Assembly: GCA_027574665.1 (NCBI GenBank)
Contig: CM050648.1
Span: forward strand, 45,727,700 to 45,791,699
Length of the DNA stretch: 64,000 nt
Direction: 5' to 3'
Source of the DNA: Rhynochetos jubatus
Lineage: Eukaryota; Chordata; Aves; Eurypygiformes; Rhynochetidae
A model generated the notes under the pieces. That model did not search any database. It saw nothing but the letters and a program-made list of their open reading frames with translations, and was not told the DNA's origin. Numbering within the stretch: the first letter of the stretch is position 1; each line of letters starts with the position of its first letter. Positions 1 to 13,129 of this stretch are shown piece by piece. A program made the translations under genes and the position numbers.

Positions 1-1100
1 TATTTACATCTGAAATATCAATATCTGCAGCCATAATAAGCCACGCATTAAGTATCCTCCCTTAATTTTTGAATCGCCTCCAAAAAGAGTTAAACAACGT
101 TTTAGAAGTGAAAGATTACAAATTGGGGAACCCAAAAAAGATTTGCAGTCATCAATGAAGACAAAAACCAGATACGGACCTTTGCAAAACAGGAAAAAGT
201 ATCTTGGAAAAGAATGTGGTCAAATACCAGAGGCAGGATTTTACTGCAGTGGGAGGCTAAAACTCAGGTAACGAGTACTGAAAATATATATATAAGAAAA
301 AAAATTTCCTCTTTCATAATTTGGGTGGAGAAGAATGAAAAGAGGAGTAATATTCCCACTTTAAAATTCTCTTGAATTTTTATGAAGACCAGACCTTCCA
401 ACCTACAGCCACCAGCAACCAGCTGCTTTACTAGAAATCTCATCACTTTCTGCTACCCCTTAAAATCAGGAAAGTAATCCAATTCAGAAAAAAATCACAA
501 ATGTAGACCAAACATTTGGAAGAATTCCACTTGCACTAAAGAGAGATTTGGGGAACTGAAGACAGTGACAGCAGCAGCAATGTGGAACTACCAAAAAGAT
601 GCCTACTGATTCCTTAAGAAGAGTGTGATTCTGTTATTTCTTGGGATTTTTTTCCCCCATTTTTAGCTGCATGTTGTTTTTGCTGAATGCTATACAGTTA
701 ATACAGACTTTTCCACTGAAACATTATACCCATCCTCACAGCAACAGATGAGCATTCCTGAACTACTTTGCTACCAGAAAGTATGCACTTTATTGGCCTT
801 ATCATTGATAAGGCATTGCTCAGGCCTTTCTATCACTCTAAACATGAAAATATTAAGTGAAAACAAAACTGAAGCCCTGAGCAACACTAGAGGCATTGTG
901 CTGTGCATTTAGTTGTTATCTCGGCTGTCTTTAAGGTATCTCTCAAAGTCTCTCCAGCTGCCAGAGACAGGTGACCACAAGAGAGCCCTGGTCCCCCCCT
1001 GACCCCTCAAGGTCTTTCCTACAACATTACAACCAGCATTTTACCAACTCCGCTTTGCAGTAGCACTGCAGAACAAACACGGCCAGTTCTCTCTACTCAC
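1..1100 (-). other. SPIDR: SPIDR intron, 5' part (runs off left edge)
   Basis: This is intron sequence that begins, on the minus strand, with the donor GTGAGT at 1100-1095 directly after the exon at 1101-1320. I looked for the next exon, which should start with a G that completes the split Trp codon and then read much like QKL, and found no convincing match. It probably lies beyond the left edge. The stretch is AT-rich, with a TA run and an A run near 285-305. I see no repeat family, RNA gene or second gene in it. Confidence 0.75.
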
Positions 1101-1320
1101 CATGGAGGGTAGATGTGGATTATGTCCTGTGGCCTGCTCTTCAGGTGAGCTGCCGTCTCTCTCGCAAAGAGGACTTTGAGTATTGGTTCTCCTGCACTGA
1201 TGACAGCATCCTCCGGTGAAAGCGTAGCAGGACATTGTTCCAGCTGCTGGCAGATGGCAACTTGTATGGTACACTCCTCAAACATTTCTAAGATCTTCAC
1301 AATTAAGACACCGGATTTAT
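1101..1320 (-). CDS. SPIDR: SPIDR internal exon (conserved N-terminal domain)
   Basis: This is an internal coding exon of the DNA-repair scaffold SPIDR, which in human links BLM helicase and RAD51 during homologous recombination in the nucleus. On the minus strand the acceptor is a pyrimidine-rich tract ending TTTCCAG (AG at 1322-1321) and the donor is ATG|GTGAGT. The 220 bp hold 72 whole codons flanked by two-base partial codons at both ends. The last partial codon, TG, becomes Trp when the next exon supplies G. The peptide starts KSGVLIVKILEMFEEC and ends RPQDIIHIYPP(W). From memory, human SPIDR has KSGVLTVKILELHEEC and RPQDTVRIFPPW at the same place, with a variable middle. I believe this falls in the region Pfam calls DUF4502. 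The open frame runs on 5' of the acceptor, but that extension has no SPIDR similarity and I treat it as intron. The identification rests on remembered homology plus exact splice phases. Confidence 0.93.
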
Positions 1321-2559
1321 CTGGAAAGTAAATTAAAATGCAAAGTCTGGATGAGGGGAAAGAAATTCTGGCGCTCTGAAGACGTGCATCTCTCTGGTCT
1401 CCGCAGATCTGTCTGACTGCAAAAAATCCACATATGAGTAGAATACATTGCCCCACCAAAAGACCAATGTTCAAGTTTTCTAGTCATCTTTTCTTTATGT
1501 ATACTATGAACTGTGGAGACAAAGGTGTACCTGCACCTCTTCCAAACACCAGTGAGATCACAAACTCCTTACAAGAAGCTCTTTCCCGACACATTTTTAA
1601 TATTGCAACTCATTCACTTTGTTCAGTTTCTTTTTTTATTAGATACTGCTCAAAACAAATTTATTTGAAAGGAGAAGAATCACACCACATTAAATGTGAA
1701 GCTGTGTCTGCTCTCCTTCACCTTTCTCGAAGCAGCAGTTGTCAGGGCCCCAGTCAGAAGAGTACCTGTTAGGTGCAAAGAATCTAAAGGCTGATGATTC
1801 ACATGTAGAGACGAATGTGGAGAAAGAAGGAGTAAGACAGATGCACTGCCTAAAAGGTTATTGCAAAACTAATAATCCATGTTATCAGCATGCAGTCAGG
1901 ACACAGTAGGCTCTCTTGTTCCAAAGCAACATGAACAGGTACCACATCCTGCCCCTGTTTGATGCTAAGCACTTTTGCCCACGCTGTGCAAGAAACAATT
2001 CTGCACTGAAATGAAATTACTTCTAGCTCCCTTAGCAGTTGGCACAGGGCAACAGCTACTCAGACAGACCTGGGTTTGTACTGTAAGACTATGTAGGATT
2101 TATCATCTTTCTCACGTAGCCCTGCTCACATTTGCACTCTGGCCACTGAGTGGAGAGTTATTGTTACCCACCTGCCAAATGCTACGAGAAGTTAGTGGGG
2201 AAAAGACAGGATGACAGAGGACAGGGGCAGCAGAGCTCCAGTTCTACCCATTTTGATTCACAAGTTGCACTGGGAAGAACACAGCATCCCAAGAAAAACA
2301 GCTGATGTAGATTATTGTCTTCCCACAGCAAAGAAGAAGCAGGGGAGGAACTGTGAACATGGTACTGGAACTTAATGGCAGAGCTGCACTAGTTATTTGT
2401 TTATTTTAAGGCCCATTTCACAATTGTGAATGCCTTTCCTTTGGAAAATAAATAAAAATATTTCAGTTTCAGTTTATGAGAAACTTCAAAAAAAATTAAC
2501 CCAACCCTTCAGAAACACAAACCAAAGGAACTGGGCCCTAAAATCTTTCAGGTTTATTA

Positions 2560-2600
2560 AATAAAGTTCAATTCTACAAAAAAAAAAAAAAAAAAAAAAA
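2560..2600 (+). repeat. AATAAA hexamer followed by A23 tract
   Basis: A canonical AATAAA hexamer at 2560-2565 is followed, after a 12-base spacer, by an uninterrupted run of 23 A at 2578-2600 and then by A-rich sequence to about 2620. This is the arrangement left by a reverse-transcribed polyadenylated RNA, here on the plus strand and antisense to SPIDR. I could not recognise a parent gene upstream, and the target-site duplication is obscured by A-rich sequence. A chance poly(A) run next to a chance hexamer remains possible. Confidence 0.4.
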
Positions 2601-5600
2601 GGAAAAAAAAAGGAAAATATTTTGTCCCTGTTTTGTATTCCCCAGTCTTTATTACATTTTATACTGAATCTAAAATGAAGTAATTTTGAAATATAAAACT
2701 AAAATGTTCTGAAAACCACTTTTATGGGAACCAAATTTTCATCACATGCAACATACTTCTGCAAAGCATTCTGTTTCCCATGAACCAGTATTTTCCAGCA
2801 GCATAAAGGGTTCCACCAGCAAGTCCCCCTTGTGATGTACATAAGCCATTTCTGCCCAGACCATTACTGCTCAACGTCCTCTTCCAGATCTGAGAAGCAG
2901 GAGTAAGAGAAAGGATCCTTTTCTGCCAAGTCCTTTGAGACTGTCTGATGAAAAGAGGTGGTTGCCACCATTATTACTCCTCACTAGTGTCACCTGCTCA
3001 GGGAAAGGTGCAAGATGGAGGTGCCACTCCAAATACTCACTGCACTGTGTTAAGGTCTGCTTACGTGTAAACTTCTGCTAAGTGCGAGTGCAAACTAGTT
3101 CTGTGCCTAAAGGCTCAAGGACTTGGAATATTCACACTTAAGTTCTGTTTTGCCTGACTAGCTGCAGTTGTGGTCCTCTGTCAACCCCAAGTCATCTGGC
3201 ACGCATAAACAAATTCTCCCAACCACAAAAATTCTCAGCCTTCAAAGTAGCTGAGCATTTACCTCTCCCCTCTGGACATACTGCACAATTTGCATTTTCA
3301 TCCACTTTAAAAACCAACTCGTGAAAAAATCAACTTCAATTTTGAAACACACCAACAGTTTTATTGAAAAAAAAAGTATTAAGACAGCTTGTGAGAGAGA
3401 GACTGTTCATCACTTCTGAACTACGCCTTTCCGAAGTGCAGAATTTTATGACAATTCTTACTGGCCAGCAGCATATATGTTACTCAGCTGATAAAGCAGG
3501 TTGAAGACAATGAATGATGACCTAACAATGTTTTTCTTTTAAATACTTCTGGCTATAAACCAGTTAAAAATACTAGATAAATCAAGAACTATATCTATAT
3601 GAAAGTTTCTAAAAGGCAGTGTAGGAAAAAACCCTACCAAGGTACCAGAGTCTCTTGGAAGCCAGTCTTCAAGCTTCCCAAAACTGGGAGCTGACACTAA
3701 AACGAAGCCGAATGCATCTACATTGAAAGCAGCACAATTTCAACTAGCCAAGTCTCACACTTGGCACACGGGCGTATTCTACAGAACCACAAACTATTTG
3801 TTTATTTAGATGGACAGAGATAGTTTAATTTAATTACTCAGAAATTATTATTACTGCTGCTGATAGAATGCTCTCTTAAACAACACAGCAAAGCACTCTG
3901 GATTCCTGGCATGTGATGAAACACCAAAGTTCAGTATGTAGCTTAGTTTTTAAATTCATTTGGCTGTTGTATTGTTATGTCAATCAAAAATAAATCAAAC
4001 ATATGTGACTGCACATTGAAGGCAGAATTTGTGGGTGAGGAGATGGGCTGGATCACCACAATTTCTACAGCTTTACTTGCTTGTACATCCGTGTGAAAAG
4101 CTTACTTAAAAGGTTTGCCGTGTTCTCTTTCACCCTTTGCTAATTCACAAAAGTTCTCGCTTGCTTGCTGAAGTCCTCATTCACTTAATTTCACTTGCAA
4201 AGCAGAATTACAGCTCAAGTGTGCAGGTTTCATGGCAGTATCTAGTCATCTTAAACAAGGAAAAATACCTTATAATAATATGTACTGAAAAAAATGCAAG
4301 CAATAACTGTGCTGCAACCCTGCCCATTCCTGCACTGCATATTCTTTCATTTCCCATTCTGCTGTCTAGAGCTCTCATTGATTTCTTTCTTCAGGTTAGT
4401 TTTTTAACAAAATCAAAAAGCCAATCTAGCTAATCGTAGAGCTACCAAAGCACACGAGCAGGTAACAGGGAGAGAAGGAACAAGTGATGGAAAGGGGGGA
4501 AAGTGGGGCAGGAAGGGACTGAGGAAGGATTTCTTTTCACTGATAGTCCAGCCAGGCTGGATTACGCTTGTTTCAAACACTACCCAGATACTTCTTTTCT
4601 CCACTGGTACCCAGGCTGGACTGTCCTTGCGAAGCTCTTTCAGCACGCAGGAAGGACAGCCAAGATGAAGTCACCGCACTGAGATACCAGCTGTTCAAGG
4701 TGTATGGCACACAGGCACATTTGGTACTGTAAGTGGACACGCATCCTACAACTCTTGGCCAGACTCGCCATTTTTGAGCCTCAGTGTCCACAGTGGACAG
4801 GCAGCACACTACGGTAATGAAAACGTGGGTCAGGTATAGCTAGTGTTACCTTTCAACCACCAGCTCTAAGCATAACGTGATATAGTGCAGGGGCCCTGAG
4901 AAAGAGAGAAGGAACAAGAACAGCACGTACCTACTGAATGCTCATTTGAAAGAAAACTTCAGTTTACCTACTTGAAAGTAACCTTTCTTCTCCCACTGAA
5001 CGACAAGTCCACATGCACGTCACAGAGAGCAAGCATACAGCTGCCTGGACGAGTTTAGGAATCTTCCACTCAAGCAGCAGTTTGAGGACGGCTTAACAAA
5101 GCTCTTCTTTGGTGCCAGATGCCTCTTCAACAGTGCAATGCTTGAGGGAGATAAAGATGGAAACCCAGATAGCTGCCCGATGGCTGTCAGACATGGGCGC
5201 AGTTCTCAGCACAGCCCTGGGCACTCTGAGCTCCTGGTGACAGAGGGCTCCTGCAGCTCGGCAGTCCTGGAACACAGCCTGGCACGGGCAGCTGTCCCTT
5301 CCAGCACCTCTCCGTAGCCTTCACAGAGTCAGCTGGAAAATTGGACCAAATATCCACTCACACAGCCTCAAGGATCGTTTGAAAGATCTGGCTCCATGAA
5401 TATAAACACACAGCTTATTCATCCCAGGGGCATGAAATATAAATTCAATCCCTGATACACAAGGCTTGAGGTGCCACAAAACCAGAAGGTTGAGTGTGAA
5501 TTTTGAAGAGGCATTTGGACAGTACAACACGTCTCCTCTAAAGAGCACCATTTAAAAAGGAGGGGAAATCAGCCACCATGGCCCGTAATGCTCCCTCGCT

Positions 5601-6798
5601 TCTAACAGAATTTTCTGTAAGAAGAAAAACCTTCACAAAGACATGCAGCAACATGCTGGCTACTAGTAATTCAAAAGCTTGGTCACAGACAGGCCGGAGA
5701 ACAAGAAAAATCAGGTACCAGTGATGAACTGGGTTAGTTTCCACCCGTAAAGGTCACATCAGCCTTTTGCAGAACACTGCTGCGGTTAAGTGCCACCCAC
5801 TGGAACAGACAGAAGTCATTGCTGGATGGACCGTGATCAAACAAATCAATTCCTCCAGACCTCACAAGTGGTCCAGAATGAGTGAAACCAGCAGTAGCGA
5901 CTGACTGGTGGGAGGAATAAGCCATTTAAGCAGGGAAGTCTCTCTGGTGAAGCCTTTCTGTGATTGACAAGAACCTCCCTCACCTCCCACCCAAGAAATA
6001 AGCAGCTCTGACAAAAGCCATCCAACATCCCTGCCATGAGGGGGGCTGGAAAGGCAGATTCGGCACCGCCCCACCAGCACACAGAGGAGCCACATCTTCA
6101 GGCCTCTCAGAAATAGATGAAGAAATCCTGTTCCAAACCTAAGCAGATGGGACAACCACCTACCTCTCACTGGTAGTTAGCAGAACCATTGAAATCACAG
6201 GGAAAGGTCTTTCTGGCAACAGTAGCAATGTAACAAGCCTGGCAAAGACCTTGGGAATGATTTCTAAAAAAGCCTGATGCTTCACAATTGTGTGGTCAAC
6301 ATAGGTCTGTAGTGTATGCGTGGGTTCAGAAAAACCACCAGGAACTCCTTGGTAGAAGAGAAAAATTGATTTAGAACTATGAAGAACACAGACACTAGTT
6401 CTGGTTCAGAAAGTCTCAGAGATCTTTGTGAGAGGGTTGGGAAAATACTTTGGGGTAGTATCATCAAGTGTTCGCCCTGTTATAATTTTTCCTAGGCATT
6501 TTGGCAGCTCCTGTCACTGCCAGAAACAGGATCCTAAGCTAGAGGCACTTTCGGTTTGACCACCTAGCAGATCTGCTCTTCTGTCCAGAGCTAATTATTT
6601 AATTCCAGATGACCTCTGGGATGTTGGTCTCGCTCCAATTTGCAACCCGGACACGAAGTAGCTCAATTAATGCACAAAGACATTTCAAGCGCGTGGGAGA
6701 CGAACAAACCAATTTCACGCTGAATGCATCCGTTTCCCTGGTTAGTTCCTTTCATTTCTGTTTATTATTTCAGTACACGGGGTGACGCTGCCCTTCGG

Positions 6799-6844
6799 TC
6801 ATATACCATGTCATATACCATGGCATCAAAACATGTTTTGATGC
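6799..6844. repeat. 12 bp tandem duplication joined to a perfect 22 bp palindrome
   Basis: The 12-base unit tcatataccatg occurs twice in direct tandem (6799-6810 and 6811-6822). It is followed with no gap by a perfect 22-base palindrome at 6823-6844, left arm gcatcaaaaca and its exact complement. The palindrome has no spacer at its centre. No function is evident from the sequence. Confidence 0.85.
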
Positions 6845-8937
6845 AGGCCTTTGCAGATGTTGTGCGTTACTCTGAACTCCAGAAGGGATTAAAAAAAAAA
6901 GGGGGGTGGAGGGGCAGCGAAAAGAAGAATAAAGTTCCCTGTTCCTTTGGAAATCACGGACCTTGAAATCTTGAGCATTTTAAAAACTTCAGCATGAGTT
7001 TACAGTCCCTTGGCAGAGTGAAGGCCCTTAATCTTCAGACCTAACCAAGTGGCTTCACAGCAGATGCATATATTTAAGCCACATCAACACTAAACGTACA
7101 TGGGCACGGATGATGCACTGGCCAAGGGCAGCCAAGGAGGGAGGCTAGAAAGAAAGCAAGTCTGCTTTGACACTTAACAGCCAAAAAGCAATTTGGAGAG
7201 GAGAAAAGGAAAAACATCAAGGAGCACAATTAAAAAAAAAATAAAAAATCTGGCTTCAGTGCCTGAAATACAACTCTAAAGTTTGTTTTAATAACTCTGT
7301 AACAACCAATAAGGAAGACAAAGGAGGAGAAAAATACAGAAGTGTTGATCTCCTGGGGATTGCATATTATTTTTGTCTTGCTACACAGTGACAGGAAGGT
7401 GAACACTGCAGGGAGAGGATCCTTGGGACCTGAGGTAAGGAAGCGCATCAGATGTTGACATCCTTAAGACTACATGCAGTTTCACCTCACTTAAGTGCAT
7501 TTTGCTAAAATGTTACTGCTCCAAAGACCATCTCTGACCTTGATCCAAAAGCTCCCAAATGGAACAAACTCTCTTCAGAGTCAGTCAGAACTCCAGCAGC
7601 AGAGCAGTCCCTACAAGACCCACAAGGTAAGGAAAAGTGCTCCAGGACAACACCCTGGGGTATGTGACACCTCCCTGGTCCTGAAGAGGAAGCTGGGGCA
7701 GAGGGTAATTTACCACATTCTGCATGATGTGGATGTGCTTGCTGGGATAGCCAGTGCACCTCCATGCAGATCAGACCAGCAGAAGTAAAAGCAGTAACAC
7801 CACCACCACGTCAGCAAGAGCAAACCAAAGGCAGGCTGGTCCTGTGTCAGTGGGTACTCCTGGATTTTTCAGTTTTCCATTCTTCTGTGAGAATTTAAGT
7901 CTTGCAGTGCTGAGGGAATGCATCTCACCCACAGAGCTGAAGGATGTGATACACCCATCTGAATGTAACTGCACATAACAATCAGACAGGACACCAACCA
8001 GAAACAGATTTTCATAAAGGCCACAGTACCAATGCAGAAAACAGTGAACTACAAGCACACAGAACAGATCTTACAAAACTGGAGTTTAGTAAAATGCCAA
8101 GCAGTGTACAGCTCTGCTTCACCAAGCACCATATGCACCCATGTGCAACCATGATGAGCAGAGTGGAAATGATAATTACTGTGATACTAAAAAGTCTCTA
8201 GTAATCAAGAACACACAAACCTACCAAGAAATATATATGTGGACTATCATGCAAAGCAAGAATGATGAAATAACAAACTTCTCAACCACAAGATTTACCC
8301 CATAAATCACATGGATGAAAGAAACCAAGCAAGCAGGGAAAGAAGCAAAAGGAAGAGTACTTCAACACCTTCCTTTTAAATAATTTTTAAAAATATACAT
8401 ACTCATGCAAGTAGAGCTTTCTGAAAAAACCAAGACAAACTCATAAGAAACCCCAAGGGACTGGAAGGAAGATGAGATGGCTTGAAGGCATGCTAATCTT
8501 TGAAAAACTGCTAACAAATATTTGTTTTGTGCAAAGGCAGTCAGGACAACCTGTATGTGTTCTTACCAGCTAAATAGTCACAATGCATAATCCTTAATCT
8601 TAATGATATCGGAATGATACGGGAGAACGCAGATGCTTTTAAGAAAAACACATTACTGTTACTTTTGCTCAAAGACGTATCAAATCATATATATGAGCTG
8701 CGGTTTAGAAGCAAATTTGTACTGTACCTGACACAGCTGATATTTCCAAAGAACACGGCTGAAAAGTTAAATTATGCTTTTACGTAACTAGCAAATTCTT
8801 TAGAAATATGAACAAGAAATGCAGGTGTTGCACTCAAGTCAAATTTCTACTAAACCTAGCTAAAAGCTTTTATAAGATAACACTTCCCACTGAAAGTACG
8901 AAGAATCTTGTGGAATTAATGTTGGGAATAGTACTGT

Positions 8938-9142
8938 CTTCGTTGTGAGCGTGGTGAGGCACTGGAACAGGTTGCCCAGAGAAGCTGTGGATGCCCCATC
9001 CCTGGAAGTGTTCAAGGCCAGGCTGGATGGGGCTTTGAGCAACCTGGTCTAGTGAAGGGTGTCCCTGCCCATGGCAGGGGGGTTGGAACTAGATGGTCTT
9101 TAAGGTCCCTTCCAACCCAAACCATCCTGTGATTCTGTGATT
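8938..9142 (+). mobile_element. CR1 LINE, 5'-truncated 3' end
   Basis: This is a 5'-truncated copy of a chicken-repeat-1 (CR1) LINE in plus orientation. It shows the standard 3' series of blocks: gtgaggcactggaacagg, the GCCC-ATCCCTGG block, the gagcaacctggtctag block, cccatggcagg and ggtcccttccaaccc. It ends in the short attctgtg-type repeat typical of CR1. It is close to the avian consensus as I know it, so it is relatively young. It carries only the last residues of ORF2 and the 3' UTR and cannot be functional. Confidence 0.95.
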
Positions 9143-10889
9143 AGTGAACTGAGAATGAAAGTCACTCTCTGCATTTGGTTCTGATGGAGGGATCACATAC
9201 ACATTATAGAATTATGAAGTAAACAAAGAAAACTCCACTTTATGCGTTGTTTAAGAAACAAACTAGCAACACACTTCCAAATTTGTCTCGCTCAGTTATA
9301 TTTTTCAAAGGCATTATTTCATCCCAACATCATCTAAGTTCTAACTGTCTAATGTGGGTTCCAAAACTGCAGTTGCTAGACACTCTCCTGGGACAGCACT
9401 TACTATCTGCAGTGGAAGAATAGCCAAGCCTACATTTTCTGGTTCAGGCCACAAAGTTTTACTTTCATTCTCAAGTGTAAAAAGTATAAAATGTCAAATT
9501 ACAGGCATAAATCAAAAGAAAAATATCCTTTTGCTTGGCATCCCCTTACTGTTCTTCCTCCTCCCTCATGTAAAAGATTGCAGGTGCAGGCAGAACAAAC
9601 TCTGCAAGCAGGTAGATACCAAGCACCCCTTGCAATCCAAAGCTAACGTTGCAAACGAGGTGGAGATTCCAACGTTTTCACAGCCTGTACAAAAACATCT
9701 GGTTGATATTCTGATCCATACATGTTGTTATTCTTCCTGAGCTGATAACTTCTGAAGCCATTCAAAATGATTTTTCACAAAAACACACCAAGTCTTGCAG
9801 GCATGATGGCTTCTTGCCACATCTATATTCATTCTAAAAAGGTTGCTGAATTTGGCTGTGCTTTAAACATTATACATTCTTTATAAGAACATATGTAAGC
9901 TACTTAAAGTGACTGTGCATGCCATTATTGTTTCTCCTAAGAAAACAAAAGCAATACAAAGAATTCCTGTTTGAAAAAGACAAGTTTACATTTGATTTTT
10001 TCCCTTCTCAATGCTGTAACAAGTTCAGACAGTTGGCTAGCAAAAAAAAAAAAAGACAAACATAAATTTGGCTACTTGCCAAATTTCTCTTGACTTACAG
10101 AATTAACTCCTACATAATAAAGCAACCTATCAAGAACTAAGAAAATAAATGAAAACTAGCAAAGCTCAGACTTTCATGTTTTCAGAAGAATTTTGCATGG
10201 TAAAAGGGAGTCCTGGTAAGGACTACCCTTGTTTTCTTCATCCACAGAGATACATTTTTGTGCAAGTCTTATGGCATTCAAGCTGCTAAAATAGTTTCTT
10301 CCCATCATCTTAACTAGTCACTGAAACTGGAAGGGTGGGAGTGATTATTTCCTCCTCTGTAAGCCTTTCAGCCTCCCTGAAAATGTGGTGCTGCGTGTAA
10401 AACCCCATCCTCATCTCCAGGGCTTCGCCCTCCTCCCCTCATGTGTGTTCCACTTGCCTTAGCAAACTGGAGGATTCTTGCCCCTCGATGGTCCCTTCCT
10501 CCTGAGAGGAAGGAGCAGTTTGGAAGGAAACATCAATAGTTTGGGTTTATTATCCGTTTATTACACAAATTCAGTTGTAATCTAATCCCAAATCTTAATT
10601 TCAGGCCAACAAATACCAAGTATCTGGTATCAGATTACAAATGCTAGAGAATAATATGCTCCTATGTTTTAAGAAAAGAACTGCTTTGATGGGAACTGCA
10701 AGGAAAAGAAAAACAATAGAAAATAAAATGCACAGAAAATAAAATTTCAGAAGTTGCAGAAGGAGTACATGAGTTTGCTTCAAATATTGTTATTGTCCTC
10801 TCCTATGGACAGGAATGTTGTTTGAATGTAACTCAGAAAATCAGTTTTTCCTTCTGCATCATGCAATCTCCATATAACCAGATGTTGAC

Positions 10890-11010
10890 AGGAAAAAGGT
10901 TTGGGTGTTTTTGTTTTGTTTTGAGGTGTTGTTTGTGTTCTTTTAGTATTTTGTGGTGGGGTGTTTTTTCTGTTTGTTTGGGTTTTTTTTAGTTTTTTCT
11001 TCTTTCCTTT
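10890..11010. repeat. T/G-rich low-complexity tract
   Basis: About 120 bases consist almost wholly of T and G on the plus strand (A and C on the minus strand), such as tttgttttgttttgagg and tttgtttgggtttttttt. It is a low-complexity run with no strict period. It gives rise to spurious Lys/Thr/Gln-rich or Phe-rich open frames on the two strands. Confidence 0.8.
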
Positions 11011-12315
11011 TTCTCTCTCAACTGTCCAGATCTCCGCTTTGCCCAAACAGGAAACTTCACAGGGAAGTTGCAGCACTGCATACAGAAAAAAACCTTGCAA
11101 AAGGTCTAAAAGCCCTTGCACGTAGCAATGTCAAGCCATCAGCTTGACTTGCTGTCACGGGGACTGCACACCTCTCAGCCTCCCTTTTATATCTTGTGAA
11201 GAAAAAATAAAGTCTGGATTTGTGGCCAAGAGCCTGGCATCCTTCTTTGTTAGAGCTAAACCACAGCAATCACCCAGCCAGCACTGTGTGGCACGGGCAA
11301 GATTAGCTCTTCCCTTCTTCCAGGCCTCTGTCTGACAGCTTGATCACAGGAATGGAATTACCCATCGCCTTGCAAACGCACTTCCTTAGCGAGTGCCCAT
11401 CCCAGTGCTGGGACATGCTGCCGAACGCATTTTGTCCCAAAACTGTCAAAATGGAGAGAGCACAAAGATTTCTTCTACCCTGCGGAGCGAACCAGCCAAA
11501 AGCGAGCCCCCCGTGTGCTGGATAAAACTCAGGAAGCACGTGCTGAAAGGAGGAGCTTGTTTCTGGGCTAGTGATTCACCCCGGTCACCACGAGGCAGCA
11601 TAACCACAAGGGTTACTTGCAGAAAGGGGTCAGGGGAGCAAACAGAAAGGAATTTTGAAAAAACAAAGCCAAAACAAGGGGGGTTGGATAACATGGACGT
11701 TGGTACAACGTAAAAGTAAACAACAGAAAAACAAAGGCATAAAATTCTGTAACATGAAATGCCCAATGGAGGTGACAGCCCGCACCTCTGGAAACGTTTT
11801 TCCTTAAATATCACATGGAAGCAGGACTTCCAACTGATCTCCTTTGAAACTGCTGCCCTTTGTCCCAGCAATGAACTTCTATCTGCATGTCTATGGGATA
11901 TCCACAATGACCGACAGCTCTCCCAGCGTGTAAGTTACTTCAACCCTCCGCACTAATCTTCAGGTTCCTTCGCTCACTCATTTGAGAAGTTCTTTCCTCT
12001 ACTTCCGTTGCCAAAGTCAGAAACTGGCCTGGAAAAAGTATGGTTTAGAAATATTACTGGGCAAACCGGAGGGGAAACAAAAACTGAGAAGAATTTCAGA
12101 TTAACGAGACACCCTTAGTATGAACCTAAAAAGATGAAAGCTGGAAGAGGCGAGCATTTGGTGTGCTGACACTTCACATTTCCAGACTACAAGCAATGAG
12201 CTGGTTATCTAGTGCCGTTACTAACATTTCAACCATTCTGACTGACATTTTCCAAACGAAACACCGATTTTATTTTGGTGATGTGAAACAGTATGGCCAT
12301 TCAAAGAACAAAACT

Positions 12316-12335
12316 ATCAAAAATATATTTTTGAT
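12316..12335. repeat. Perfect 20 bp AT-rich palindrome
   Basis: The 20 bases starting atcaaaaata and ending tatttttgat read the same on both strands without a spacer. They sit in AT-rich intron. AT-rich palindromes of this size can arise by chance. Confidence 0.7.
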
Positions 12336-13129
12336 GTAAAAATATCCCCCAAATATTATCACAGCTATTTTACTGATTAATTTTATCGTCTTCATGCTTT
12401 GGAGTAGGGAATGGGAATTGGAAATTAAATTTAGGCTGTGAAGTTGAAGTGTATTCCTAACTAATAGCATATTCAGCATCTTTCAGAAATGTTAGCCAAT
12501 GCTCACAGGGTAAATAAAGCAGTAGTTTGTCCTAAAAACTTCTAACATGCCCAACTTCTTGTAGGTTTTCACCATGATGACAAAAGGCACGTCCCAGAAA
12601 TGGCTCATTTTCTGCCAAAACTAAATAATCTTGAAGACACTCATCAGAATTTTTTAAATGTACTTTAGAATACAGCAAGGTATTTTCCCATAGCCTTTTT
12701 CTCATAAAATGCTAACTAATTCTGACTCATTTTCTGAAAGAAAGAAGAATAATCAAAGAAAGGAATTCAGCCAGAGGCAGATGGTTAGCATGGAATATTT
12801 CAGCTTAGGAGTTAAAGCCTAACAAAATGGTGAGCAGCCACGCACAAGGGTTTGGAATGACACACGTGAAGCTAGGACAAAAAGAATACTAGCGTATGAG
12901 CAATGTGGCTGATACATTACTATAGAGAACAGTAAACATTTTTATTTTATTAAAAAGACAGACCTATTCGATACTAATTTCTCTTCCATATTTCAGAAGC
13001 AGCAAGAAGATATCCCCTCATAATACGTAAGGATGATGAAAGTAATCTCCAATCCATTTGGAAGTCACGTGAAGGACAAACAACATGCAGAAGACTTAAT
13101 CGGTTTTAAGTAAGCATGCCTGCATAGTT

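Noticed and set aside
11446-11907. 153-codon minus-strand frame opposite a plus-strand frame
   Set aside because: There is no recognisable protein and no splice sites at sensible places; it is treated as chance in a GC-richer patch of intron.
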